Positions 7,692-17,176 of a stretch of DNA of 17,956 nucleotides are shown piece after piece. Where the stretch lies: positions 1 to 17,956 of the forward strand of contig CALFYQ010000156.1 of the NCBI GenBank assembly GCA_937952085.1, read 5' to 3'. Source of the stretch: an uncultured Paracoccaceae bacterium. Its GTDB lineage: Bacteria; Pseudomonadota; Alphaproteobacteria; Rhodobacterales; Rhodobacteraceae. The translations under genes and the position numbers were made by a program. Positions within the stretch are counted from its first letter, which is position 1, and the number at the start of each line of letters is the position of its first letter. The notes beneath the pieces were generated by a model, which was given only the letters and a program-made list of their open reading frames with translations, had not been told where the DNA came from and searched no databases.

Positions 7692-7720
7692 AATGTTCTC
7701 TTTTTGACCCGAGTCGTCAA
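7692..7720 (-). promoter_or_regulatory. Promoter of the 42-aa ORF
   Basis: On the minus strand TTGACG (7720-7715) is a near-consensus -35. With 17-base spacing the -10 is AACATT (7697-7692), only three of six matches. Transcription would start near 7685, leaving a leader of about 38 bases before ATG 7647. The stretch 7680-7737 is strikingly AT-rich for this genome, as expected of a promoter. The LexA box directly abuts the -35. Confidence 0.5.
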
Positions 7721-7735
7721 GAACAAATTAAGAAC
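7721..7735 (-). promoter_or_regulatory. LexA (SOS) box, alphaproteobacterial type
   Basis: The minus strand reads GTTCTTAATTTGTTC, an exact match to the alphaproteobacterial LexA consensus GTTC-N7-GTTC. It ends one base before a -35 hexamer (TTGACG) that points at the 42-aa ORF. It begins two bases after the recG stop, so it cannot serve recG, and the only plus-strand gene nearby (VanZ) ends before it. LexA bound here would occlude the promoter, and DNA damage would release it. Confidence 0.7.
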
Positions 7736-7737
7736 CT

Positions 7738-9852
7738 TCAGGCGCCGGACAGGAACCTGATCGCCGCATCCCGTTCATGAAGGTAAAGGAGCGTGCGGAG
7801 CGCCGCGCCGCGGGCGCCGTCCGCTTCCGGCTCCGCCGCAAGCTCCTTCCGCGCAAGGACGAGGCGCGCGTCATCCTGCGCCATCGCCGCCAGCGCGGCA
7901 TCCGTCGCCAGATCGGCGAAACGGAAATCCGGCAGGCCCGACTGCCGCGCGCCGAGCACGTCGCCGGCGCCGCGGAGGGCGAGATCGGCCTCGGCGATGC
8001 GAAACCCGTCCTCGGTCTCGCGGAGCGCCGTCAGCCGCGCCCGCGCCGTCTCTCCGAGCGGCCCCTTCCAGAGAAGAAGGCAGGTCGAGGCTTCGCCGCC
8101 CCGCCCGACCCGGCCGCGAAGCTGGTGAAGCTGCGCGAGCCCGAACCGCTCCGCCTGCTCGATCACCATGATCGTCGCCTCAGGCACGTCCACGCCCACT
8201 TCGATCACCGTCGTCGCGACCAGAAGTTGCGTCGCGCCGGACTGGAAGGACGACATCGCCGCGTCCTTCTCCGCCGGGCTCATCCGCCCGTGGATCAGCG
8301 CCACCCGCTCCGGCCCGAGCGCGAGGCGAAGCGCGGCCGCCCGGTCCTCCGCCGCCGGCAGGTCCATCGCCTCGCTCTCCTCGACCAGCGGGCAGACCCA
8401 ATAGGCCCGCCGCCCTTCGGCGAGCGCCGCCTTCAGCCGCGCCACCACCTCGTCCAGCCGCTCGAGCGCGATCAGGCGCGTCTCGACCGGCCGCCGCCCG
8501 GGCGGCTTTTCGTCGAGCACCGAAACGTCCATGTCGCCATGCGTCGCCAGCGCCAGCGTCCGGGGGATCGGCGTCGCCGTCATCGAGAGCACGTCGGCCT
8601 GCTTTCCCTTGCCGGCCAGCTCCATCCGCTCCCGCACCCCGAAGCGGTGCTGCTCGTCCACCACGACGAGACGGAGATCGGCGAATTCCACATCCTTCTG
8701 GAAAAGCGCGTGGGTGCCGACCAGAATGTCGATCTCCCCCGCCGCCAGCGCCCGCAGCGTCTCGGCGCGGGCCGCACCCTTGTCCCGCCCAGTCAGCGCG
8801 CCGAGCCGCACCCCGGCCGCCTCGGCGAGCGGCGCAAGGTTGGCGGCGTGCTGCCGCGCAAGGATTTCCGTCGGCGCCATCAGCGCGCCCTGCCCGTCCG
8901 TCTCCACCGCGACGAGGAGCGCCAGCATCGCCACCAGCGTCTTGCCCGCGCCGACATCGCCCTGGAGGAGCCGCAGCATCCGCTCCGGCCTCGCCATGTC
9001 CGCGGCGATCTCCGCCGCCGCGCGGGCCTGCGCCCCGGTCGGCGCATAGGGCAGCGCCGCCAGGAGCTTCTCCCTCAGCCGCCCGTCGCCGACATTCGCG
9101 CGCCCCTTGCCGCGCTTCATCCGCTCGCGGGCGAGCGCAAGGGTCAGCGCATGAGCGAATAGCTCGTCATAGGCGAGGCGTCGCCGCGCCGGGTCGGTGG
9201 GCGGCGCGCCGCTCCGCGAGGTCGGCGCATGGACGGCGCGCACCGCCTCGCGCCACCCCGGCCAGAGCTCCCGCGCCTTCAGCGCCGGGTCGAGCCATTC
9301 CGGCAGGACGGGCAGGCGCGCCAGCGCCGCCTCCGCCGCCTTCGCCGCCTGCCGCGGGAAAAGTCCGGCGACGAGCGGATAGACCGGCTCGAAATCCGGA
9401 AGCGTCGCGGCCTCCTCCGGCGTCAACACATGGTCCGGATGGGTCATCTGGAGGACGCCGTCGAAGATTTCGACCTTGCCGGAGAGCACCCGCCGCGACC
9501 CAGTGGGCATCTGCTCCCGCATCCGCTCCTCCCGGGCGTGGAAGAAGGAGATCATGAACTCCGCCGCGGCGTCCCGCGCCTCGATTCGATAGGCGCCGCC
9601 CTTCCGCCGCGGCGGATGGTGCGTGCCGATCAGCGCCTCCACCGTCGCCACCTCGCCGAGCGGCGCCTGCGCCAGCGACTGTCGGAGCCGCCGGTCCACC
9701 GCGCCGTGCGGCGGCTGGAAGAGGAGATCGACCACCCGCGTCGCGCCCCGCTTCGCCAGGAGCTTCGCGATCTTCGGGCCGACGCCCGGCAGCGTCTCGA
9801 CCCCCGCGAAAAGCGGCCAGAGCGCCTGCGGCCGGCCCGCTTCGGCGCTCAT
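7738..9852 (-). CDS. recG: ATP-dependent DNA helicase RecG
   Basis: 704 residues, normal length. RecG remodels stalled forks and branch-migrates Holliday junctions. The N-terminal wedge/OB domain (about 1-190) begins with the helix-hairpin-like LPGVGPKIAKLLAKRG (21-36). Helicase motifs: GDVGAGKT (298-305, Walker A), PTEILARQH (Ia), VVVDEQHRFG with DEQH at 399-402, SMTATPIPRT (423-432), then IHGRMSPAEKD, ATTVIEVGVDVP and the motif VI region QLHQLRGRVGRG. The C-terminal RecG-specific region ends LLYLHERDAAIRFLSGA. ATG 9852 lies four bases after the ligA stop, so the two are co-transcribed and probably translationally linked. No terminator follows; the SOS box begins two bases past the stop. Confidence 0.97.
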   Translation of the reverse strand: MSAEAGRPQALWPLFAGVETLPGVGPKIAKLLAKRGATRVVDLLFQPPHGAVDRRLRQSLAQAPLGEVATVEALIGTHHPPRRKGGAYRIEARDAAAEFMISFFHAREERMREQMPTGSRRVLSGKVEIFDGVLQMTHPDHVLTPEEAATLPDFEPVYPLVAGLFPRQAAKAAEAALARLPVLPEWLDPALKARELWPGWREAVRAVHAPTSRSGAPPTDPARRRLAYDELFAHALTLALARERMKRGKGRANVGDGRLREKLLAALPYAPTGAQARAAAEIAADMARPERMLRLLQGDVGAGKTLVAMLALLVAVETDGQGALMAPTEILARQHAANLAPLAEAAGVRLGALTGRDKGAARAETLRALAAGEIDILVGTHALFQKDVEFADLRLVVVDEQHRFGVRERMELAGKGKQADVLSMTATPIPRTLALATHGDMDVSVLDEKPPGRRPVETRLIALERLDEVVARLKAALAEGRRAYWVCPLVEESEAMDLPAAEDRAAALRLALGPERVALIHGRMSPAEKDAAMSSFQSGATQLLVATTVIEVGVDVPEATIMVIEQAERFGLAQLHQLRGRVGRGGEASTCLLLWKGPLGETARARLTALRETEDGFRIAEADLALRGAGDVLGARQSGLPDFRFADLATDAALAAMAQDDARLVLARKELAAEPEADGARGAALRTLLYLHERDAAIRFLSGA

Positions 9853-9856
9853 CCGC

Positions 9857-12163
<2,307 letters not shown>

Positions 12164-12195
12164 TCAAGCCACGGGCTTCGCCGGTTGTGGGTCAG

Positions 12196-12232
12196 AAAAA
12201 GCGCGGCGCGCCGACGGTTCCGCCGGCGCGCC
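12196..12232 (-). terminator. Rho-independent terminator of ctrA
   Basis: GGCGCGCCG (12205-12213) pairs perfectly with CGGCGCGCC (12224-12232), a 9-bp stem with a 10-base loop that can pair further. On the minus strand it is followed by GCGC and five T (complement of 12196-12200). It begins 60 bases after the ctrA stop and 87 bases before ligA. A second hairpin, GGCGCCC-GCGCA-GGGCGCC (12261-12279), lies just before it, without a T tract. Confidence 0.75.
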
Positions 12233-12291
12233 TCTTCTCGAATCATGACGGCGCTTGGCCGGCGCCCGCGCAGGGCGCCGCCGCTTTCAGT

Positions 12292-13011
12292 TCACGCGAG
12301 CGCGGGCTGAGGGGTGCGGGCCGGCGAAACCGCCGGCACCGGATCGCGCAGCACATAGCCGCGGCCCCAGACCGTCTCGATGTAGGTGTCGCCGCCCGTC
12401 GCCGCAGCCAGCTTCTTGCGAAGCTTGCAGATGAAGACGTCGATGATCTTCAGTTCCGGCTCGTCCATGCCGCCGTAAAGATGATTGAGGAACATCTCCT
12501 TGGTCAGCGTGGTGCCCTTGCGGAGGCTGAGGAGCTCCAGCATCTGGTATTCCTTGCCGGTCAGATGCACCGGCCGGCCGCCGACCTCGACCGTCTTGGC
12601 GTCGAGGTTGACCGAAACCTTGCCCGTCGAGATCACCGACTGCGAGTGGCCCTTCGAGCGGCGGACGATCGCGTGGATGCGCGCAACCAGTTCGTCGCGG
12701 TTGAAGGGCTTCGTCATGTAGTCGTCGGCGCCGAAGCCGAAGCCGCGGAGCTTGTCATCGGTGTCCGACAGGCCCGAAAGAATCAGGATCGGCGTGTCGA
12801 TCTTTGCGACGCGAAGCGCCTTCAGCACTTCGAACCCGGTCATGTCCGGCAGATTTATGTCCAGCAGGATCAGGTCGTAGTCGTAAAGTTTCGCCAGCTC
12901 GATCCCTTCTTCCCCCTGATCGGTGGCGTAGACGTTCAGATTCGCCTTGGTCAGCATCAGCTCGATGCTGCGCGAGGTGGTCTGGTCGTCTTCAATCAAA
13001 AGCACTCGCAT
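12292..13011 (-). CDS. ctrA: Cell-cycle response regulator CtrA
   Basis: 239 residues. OmpR-type response regulator that in alphaproteobacteria controls cell-cycle, motility and, in Rhodobacterales, gene-transfer-agent genes. The receiver domain (1-120) has acidic pocket E7 D8 D9 (LLIEDDQ), phospho-acceptor D51 in [13 protein letters not shown] and the switch lysine in YMTKPF. D51 is at the same position as in Caulobacter CtrA. The winged helix covers about 125-230, with [20 protein letters not shown] and [13 protein letters not shown], near-identical to CtrA proteins I recall. I chose ATG 13011 (GGAGGG about ten bases upstream) over the in-frame ATG 13035. A Pro/Ala-rich tail ends in ALA; Caulobacter CtrA needs a terminal Ala-Ala for ClpXP degradation, and this end is similar but not identical. 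It lies 105 bases downstream of sciP. Confidence 0.97.
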   Translation of the reverse strand: MRVLLIEDDQTTSRSIELMLTKANLNVYATDQGEEGIELAKLYDYDLILLDINLPDMTGFEVLKALRVAKIDTPILILSGLSDTDDKLRGFGFGADDYMTKPFNRDELVARIHAIVRRSKGHSQSVISTGKVSVNLDAKTVEVGGRPVHLTGKEYQMLELLSLRKGTTLTKEMFLNHLYGGMDEPELKIIDVFICKLRKKLAAATGGDTYIETVWGRGYVLRDPVPAVSPARTPQPALA

Positions 13012-13044
13012 TGCGATAAGCCCTCCATGGCGCACCCGTCATGA

Positions 13045-13059
13045 TTGATGCCACGTTAA
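13045..13059 (-). promoter_or_regulatory. CtrA binding site upstream of ctrA
   Basis: The minus strand reads TTAA-CGTGGCA-TCAA, matching seven of the eight fixed bases of the CtrA consensus TTAA-N7-TTAA. It sits 34 bases before the ctrA start codon. It probably lies just downstream of the transcription start, a position that suits negative autoregulation. Confidence 0.6.
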
Positions 13060-13066
13060 GGCCAAA

Positions 13067-13099
13067 ATGGTAAACGCAGCATTACCAAGGAGAGGAATC
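13067..13099 (-). promoter_or_regulatory. Possible ctrA promoter with a GANTC methylation site
   Basis: On the minus strand TACCAT (13072-13067) matches four of six -10 bases. No -35 hexamer is present at the right distance. In its place, about 35 bases before the predicted start, lies GATTC (13099-13095), a GANTC site for the CcrM methyltransferase. In Caulobacter a GANTC site in the ctrA P1 promoter ties expression to replication; the same logic here is an inference from position. Confidence 0.4.
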
Positions 13100-13116
13100 G
13101 CGGAAAGTCGCCCGCC

Positions 13117-13389
13117 CTAGCTGTTGCGAAAATGTTTCAGCTTGGTGACGAGCAGCGCCGGAGTGCCGTGCCGATTGAACGATTCGCGCCAGAGCTCAAG
13201 CTCTTCGGCGCTCAGTTCATACCGGCGCAACGCCTCTGCTTCGGAAATTGCCCCCGCTTCCACCGCGGCCACGACGGCCGCCTTCCGACTCGCGACCCAC
13301 CTGGTCGTATTCCTCGGCGGCAGGCCCTCGCGCAGCCGCTGCAACTCACGTTCGTCACGACGCTCGGCAAAAGGAACGATCTTTTGCAT
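13117..13389 (-). CDS. sciP: SciP family CtrA inhibitory protein (DUF1153)
   Basis: 90 residues. Small helix-turn-helix protein that binds CtrA or its promoters and represses CtrA-activated genes. The core LPPRNTTRWVASRKAAVVAA (23-42), then RRYELSAEELELWRESFNRH and TKLKHFR at the end, follows Caulobacter SciP (LPPPNTKRWVIRRKAEVVAA, as recalled) almost position by position. The first 20 residues (MQKIVPFAERRDERELQRLR) differ from Caulobacter. I start it at ATG 13389 with GGGG six bases upstream; in-frame GTG codons at 13392 and 13401 are alternatives. It is immediately upstream of ctrA on the same strand, as I recall for Rhodobacter capsulatus (rcc01662 and rcc01663), whereas in Caulobacter the two genes are apart. 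Read-through into ctrA is possible because I see no terminator in the gap. Confidence 0.93.
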   Translation of the reverse strand: MQKIVPFAERRDERELQRLREGLPPRNTTRWVASRKAAVVAAVEAGAISEAEALRRYELSAEELELWRESFNRHGTPALLVTKLKHFRNS

Positions 13390-13440
13390 CACACACCCCA
13401 CACAGCACGCACAACTGGGGCGAAGTTTGCCGAAGCACGC

Positions 13441-13480
13441 CTAACGCGCGGTTTACGCTGCGCCGATACGTAGCTATCTG
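13441..13480 (+). promoter_or_regulatory. mnmA promoter with an overlapping weak CtrA-like site
   Basis: The divergent sciP-mnmA gap contains TTTACG (13452-13457) as a -35 and TATCTG (13475-13480) as a -10 at 17-base spacing. This places the start near 13487, the A of the mnmA ATG. CTAA-CGCGCGG-TTTA (13441-13455) overlaps the -35 and matches six of eight bases of the CtrA consensus. It is weak, but well placed between sciP, a CtrA target in Caulobacter, and mnmA. Confidence 0.35.
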
Positions 13481-13486
13481 CACGCC

Positions 13487-14629
13487 ATGAACGGAGGAAT
13501 CTCCCTGAATTCTCTCGGCTTCGCGAAGCCGCCCGGCGCGACCCGCGTCGTCGTCGCCATGTCCGGCGGGGTAGACAGTTCGGTCGTCGCGGTGCGCCTC
13601 GCGCGGGAGGGGTATGACGTCGTCGGGGTGACGCTTCAGCTCTACGACCACGGCGCGGCGATCGCGCGCGCCGGCGCCTGCTGCGCCGGGCGGGACATCG
13701 GCGACGCCCGCCGCATCGCCGAGGCGGAGGGCTTCCCGCATTACGTGCTCGACTACGAGAGCCGGTTCCGCGCCGAGGTGATCGACGCCTTCGCCGAGTC
13801 CTACCTCGCCGGGGAGACGCCGGTTCCCTGCATCGCCTGCAATCGCGGCCCCAAATTCCGCGACCTCCTCGCCACCGCGAAGGAACTCGGCGCGGACTGC
13901 CTCGCCACCGGCCACTATGTCCGGCGAATCGCCGGCGCGGCCGGCGCGGAGCTCTGGCGCGCCGTCGATCCGGCGCGAGACCAGAGCTGGTTCCTCTTCG
14001 CCACGACGCGCGAGCAGCTCGAATTCCTGCGCTTCCCGCTCGGCGGCCTCGCCTCGAAGGCGGAGACGCGGGTGCTCGCCGCCGGCTTCGGCCTGCCCGT
14101 CGCCGAAAAGCCGGACAGCCAGGACATCTGCTTCGTGCCGAACGGCCGCTACGCCGACCTCGTCGCGAAGCTTCGCCCCGAAGCCGCAGCGCCGGGCGAG
14201 ATCGTTCATCTCGACGGGCGGGCGCTCGGCGAACATGCGGGAATCGTGAACTATACGATCGGCCAGCGCCGCGGCCTCGGCCTCGGCGGCGGCGAGACCG
14301 GGGGCGAGCCGCTCTTCGTTCTCCGGCTCGAGCCGGCGACGCGCCGCGTGATCGTCGGCCCGCGCGAGGCGCTCGCCACGCGCCGCGTCGCGCTGAAGGG
14401 AATCAACTGGCTCGGCGACGGCGCCTTCGGGTCCGCCCCCGAAGGCGGCTGGGAGGTGGACGCAAAGCTCCGCTCGGCCCGGCCTCCGGTCGCCGCCCGC
14501 ATCCTGCCCTCGGAAGGCGGCGCGACGCTGGAGCTCGCCGCGCCCGAAGAGGGCGTCGCACCCGGGCAGGCGGCCGTTTTCTACGACGGCGAGCGCGTCC
14601 TAGGCGGCGGCTGGATCGCCCGGAACTGA
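13487..14629 (+). CDS. mnmA: tRNA-specific 2-thiouridylase MnmA
   Basis: 380 residues. It thiolates U34 of Lys, Glu and Gln tRNAs, taking sulfur from a TusE-like or IscS donor. The N-terminal PP-loop is [15 protein letters not shown] (SGGVDS at 26-31). The two catalytic cysteines are C118 in PCIACN and C215 in [12 protein letters not shown]. Their spacing of 97 residues equals that of E. coli C102 and C199. The central and C-terminal barrel domains follow, with [15 protein letters not shown] near 254-268 and [23 protein letters not shown] at the end. ATG 13487 has no upstream Shine-Dalgarno. A strong GGAGG lies inside the frame at 13493-13497, seven bases before an in-frame CTG (13505). Either a leaderless ATG or the CTG could be used. 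It is divergent from sciP. Confidence 0.96.
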   Translation: MNGGISLNSLGFAKPPGATRVVVAMSGGVDSSVVAVRLAREGYDVVGVTLQLYDHGAAIARAGACCAGRDIGDARRIAEAEGFPHYVLDYESRFRAEVIDAFAESYLAGETPVPCIACNRGPKFRDLLATAKELGADCLATGHYVRRIAGAAGAELWRAVDPARDQSWFLFATTREQLEFLRFPLGGLASKAETRVLAAGFGLPVAEKPDSQDICFVPNGRYADLVAKLRPEAAAPGEIVHLDGRALGEHAGIVNYTIGQRRGLGLGGGETGGEPLFVLRLEPATRRVIVGPREALATRRVALKGINWLGDGAFGSAPEGGWEVDAKLRSARPPVAARILPSEGGATLELAAPEEGVAPGQAAVFYDGERVLGGGWIARN

Positions 14630-15113
14630 ACGGTTTCGCGCGGTGGTGGTCGGAGATCGCGCAGGCGGCGTGGGCCGCATGCCCGGCGGGCCAATCTGAT
14701 ACCATCGCTGCGCGCGGGAGCTCTCATCGGCTCCGGCTGAACGAGGCGTCAAGGGGCGCGACCACCCCTGGGTGGGCGTTCGATTCTTCCGTGATAGGCG
14801 CTTTATCGCGTCGCCCCGACCTCGGCCCGAGCGGCGCGTGACGACCGGGACGCGCCCGCCCGCGGGAGGGAGGGGCGCGCGCGACCCGGGCTGGTCGCCT
14901 GGACCCGGGAGGGATTGAGGGCTCGCGGCTCTTCGAGAATTCGACAGAGGAGTTGCTGGAGGCGCGGCGTCGGGCGAGCCGTACGCCGCCTCACTTTCGA
15001 AGCCTGCATGGCCCGATCGCCATCCGCACTGAGAACAGGCCTCTCGGCGACGATGCGAGACCGACTCGCAATCGCGCCAACGAACATCGCCGCCGGGCGA
15101 CGAGCCGCCCTTT
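14630..15113. other. 484-base interval without a recognisable gene
   Basis: This lies between the convergent mnmA and glutathione peroxidase genes. Open frames here (for example 14915-15151 plus and the 3' part of 14803-15486 minus) are Arg-rich, lack ribosome sites and recall no family. The first 180 bases contain CCACC-CCTG-GGTGG (14762-14775), a small hairpin without a T tract, and a short AT-richer patch near 14776-14806. The composition between 14930 and 15090 is less GC-rich than the flanking genes. It could be an eroded gene, a long 3' untranslated region of mnmA, or a site for an RNA I cannot recognise. Confidence 0.5.
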
Positions 15114-15114
15114 T
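15095..15114 (+). terminator. Weak terminator facing the peroxidase gene
   Basis: GGGCG (15095-15099) and CGCCC (15106-15110) form a 5-bp stem with a 6-base loop followed by TTTT (15111-15114) on the plus strand. It would end plus-strand transcription, possibly from mnmA, just before it runs into the convergent peroxidase gene. The stem is short and the T tract has only four bases. Confidence 0.4.
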
Positions 15115-15653
15115 CAGCCGCCGGCCAGAACCTTCTCCACCGCCCCGGTGATATCCGCCGACATCGGCTTCGTCCCCGAGCCCCAGAAGCCGACGAGCCG
15201 CCCCTCGCCGTCGATCAGCGCCTTGTTGAAGTTCCAGCTCGGCTCCACCCCATGCGCCGCCTTCAGCCAGCGATAGAACGGATGCGCCTTTTCCCCGCGC
15301 ACATGGATGATCTCCGTCATCGGCAGTGTGAGGCCGTAATTGACCGCGCAGAACTCCTTCACCTCGGCGTTCGAGCCGTATTCCTGGTTGAAGTCGTCCG
15401 AGGGCGCCGCGAGCACCGTCAGGCCCTTCGCCGCATAGGCGTCCTGCAGTTCCTGGAGGCCGGCATACTGATAGGTGTATCCGCACATCGAGGCGGTATT
15501 GACGACGAGGGTCGGCCCCGACAGCGCGATCTCACCCCCCTCGATCGCGGGGAAGACGCGCCCGTCCGCCGGCGGCGTCTCCGCCCCGGCGAAAAGCGCC
15601 GCAGGCGCGAGAAGCGGCCCGATCAGCAACGCGGCGGCGAGAAGTCTGCGCAT
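15114..15653 (-). CDS. Periplasmic glutathione peroxidase family protein
   Basis: 179 residues. It reduces peroxides using thioredoxin or glutathione. Residues 1-23 are a signal peptide (MRRLLAAALLIGPLLAPAAL then FAG), so it should act in the periplasm, unlike cytoplasmic BtuE-type enzymes. The peroxidatic residue is C57 in VVNTASMCGYTYQYAGLQEL; the supporting residues Q90 (DFNQEYGS), W140 and N141 (SWNFNKALI) complete the tetrad. C102 (KEFCAVNYG), 45 residues after C57, matches the resolving cysteine of thioredoxin-dependent members such as yeast Gpx3, so thioredoxin-type reduction is likely. ATG 15653 has GGGAGGA four bases upstream. It is divergent from the M20 peptidase across 117 bases. 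Confidence 0.93.
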   Translation of the reverse strand: MRRLLAAALLIGPLLAPAALFAGAETPPADGRVFPAIEGGEIALSGPTLVVNTASMCGYTYQYAGLQELQDAYAAKGLTVLAAPSDDFNQEYGSNAEVKEFCAVNYGLTLPMTEIIHVRGEKAHPFYRWLKAAHGVEPSWNFNKALIDGEGRLVGFWGSGTKPMSADITGAVEKVLAGG

Positions 15654-15770
15654 GATGTCCTCCCGGTTTCGGTGGATACGTCGGGCGCGCGGCCGGGGTT
15701 TCAAGGCGCCGGCATGGACAGGCGCGCCCGGTCGCGGCAATTCTCGCCCGCTGAACCTCCGGAGGCCCCC

Positions 15771-17153
15771 ATGTCCGATCTCGACCGCGTGCTCGCCCGT
15801 CTCGACGCAGATGCGGAGGCGGCCACCGCGCGGCTCTTCGATTTCCTGAAGATCGAGAGCATCTCCACCGACCCGGCCTACAAGCCGGCGGTGCGGAAGG
15901 CGGCCGAATGGCTCGCGGGCGAGCTGTCCGCCATCGGCGTCGAGGCCAGCGTCCGCGACACGCCCGGCCACCCGATGGTCGTCGGCCACGCGAAGGGCGC
16001 CGGCCCCCGCCTCCTCTTCTACGGCCACTACGACGTGCAGCCGGTGGACCCGCTGAACCTCTGGACCGCCGCGCCCTTCGAGCCCGTCATCGCCGAAGGC
16101 CCGCAAGGCCCCGAGATCCGCGCCCGCGGCGCCGCCGACGACAAGGGCCAGCTCATGACCTTCGTCGAGGCCTGCCGCGCCTGGAAGGCGGAGACCGGCT
16201 CCATCCCGGGCGAGATCGTCTTCCTCTTCGAAGGCGAGGAGGAATCCGGCTCCCCCTCCCTCGTCCCCTTCCTCGAAGCCAACAAGGGGGAGCTTCGCGC
16301 CGATCTCGCCCTCGTCTGCGACACCGGCATGTGGGACGCGGAGACGCCGGCCATCTCCACCATGCTCCGCGGCATGGTCGGCGAGACCATCACCGTGAAG
16401 GCGGCCGACCGGGATCTCCATTCCGGCATGTATGGCGGGCCGGCCGCGAACCCGATTCGCGTCCTCTCGAAGATCCTCGCCTCGCTCCATGACGAGACCG
16501 GCCGCGTCACCCTGCCCGGCTTCTATGATGGCGTCCCCGAGACGCCAGCGGAGATCAAGGCGCAGTGGGAGGCGCTCGGCTTCGATCCGAAGAAGTTCCT
16601 CGGCGATGTCGGCCTCTCGGAACCGGCCGGCGAGAAGGGCTATTCCGCGCTCGAACAGATCTGGTCCCGCCCGACGCTCGAATTCAATGGCGTCAGCGGC
16701 GGCTATACCGGCGCCGGCTTCAAGACGGTGCTGCCCGCCGAGGCCTTCGTGAAGATTTCCTGCCGCCTCGTCGGGACGCAGGACCCGGAAAAGATCCGCG
16801 CCGCGCTCCGCGCCCGGTTCGAGGAGATGCTGCCGCCCGATTGCGAGGTCGTCTTCGAGGGGAAGGCCGGCGGCACGCCTGGCATCGTCCTCCCGGCCGA
16901 CGATCCGCGCTTCGCCGCGGCGCGCCAGGCGCTCACCGACGAATGGCCGAAAGAGGCCGCCTTCATCGGCTGCGGCGGCTCGATCCCGATCGTCGGCCAT
17001 TTCCAGGACATCCTCGGCATGAACTCGCTGATGATCGGCTTCGGCCTCGAGGACGACCGCATCCACTCGCCGAACGAGAAGTATTCGCTGACGAGCTTCC
17101 GCAAGGGCGCGCGGAGCTGGGCGCGGGTGCTCGGGGCGCTCGCTTCGTACTGA
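15771..17153 (+). CDS. M20 family metallo-dipeptidase (CNDP/ArgE/DapE-like)
   Basis: 460 residues, without signal peptide, so cytoplasmic. The two-zinc site is complete: H86 in YGHYDVQP (with catalytic D88), bridging Asp in RGAADDKGQ (D123/D124), the glutamates of EGEEESGS (154-161), D184 in CDTG, and H432 in RIHSPNEKY. H217 in DLHSGMYGG is the lid-domain histidine that completes the partner subunit's active site in dimeric members. The lid domain spans about 205-370. The overall pattern is that of M20 carnosinase-like dipeptidases, annotated simply as M20/M25/M40 peptidase; the substrate cannot be read from sequence. ATG 15771 has GGAGG (15761-15765). It ends 25 bases before a strong bidirectional terminator, so it is probably a single-gene unit. 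Confidence 0.93.
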   Translation: MSDLDRVLARLDADAEAATARLFDFLKIESISTDPAYKPAVRKAAEWLAGELSAIGVEASVRDTPGHPMVVGHAKGAGPRLLFYGHYDVQPVDPLNLWTAAPFEPVIAEGPQGPEIRARGAADDKGQLMTFVEACRAWKAETGSIPGEIVFLFEGEEESGSPSLVPFLEANKGELRADLALVCDTGMWDAETPAISTMLRGMVGETITVKAADRDLHSGMYGGPAANPIRVLSKILASLHDETGRVTLPGFYDGVPETPAEIKAQWEALGFDPKKFLGDVGLSEPAGEKGYSALEQIWSRPTLEFNGVSGGYTGAGFKTVLPAEAFVKISCRLVGTQDPEKIRAALRARFEEMLPPDCEVVFEGKAGGTPGIVLPADDPRFAAARQALTDEWPKEAAFIGCGGSIPIVGHFQDILGMNSLMIGFGLEDDRIHSPNEKYSLTSFRKGARSWARVLGALASY

Positions 17154-17176
17154 ACATTTCCCGCAGATTCGGCGAC

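Noticed and set aside
7557..7737. Rho-independent terminator for recG or vanZ
   Set aside because: A TTTTT run exists at 7701-7705 but no stem precedes it on either strand; it fits better as promoter spacer.
14771..14806. tRNA-like T-arm (GTTCGATTC) in the interval after mnmA
   Set aside because: The flanking stem pairs poorly and no acceptor, D or anticodon arm can be folded around it.
14803..15486. Possible 227-codon minus-strand gene overlapping the peroxidase start region
   Set aside because: It overlaps most of the well-supported peroxidase in another frame, has no ribosome site and recalls no family.
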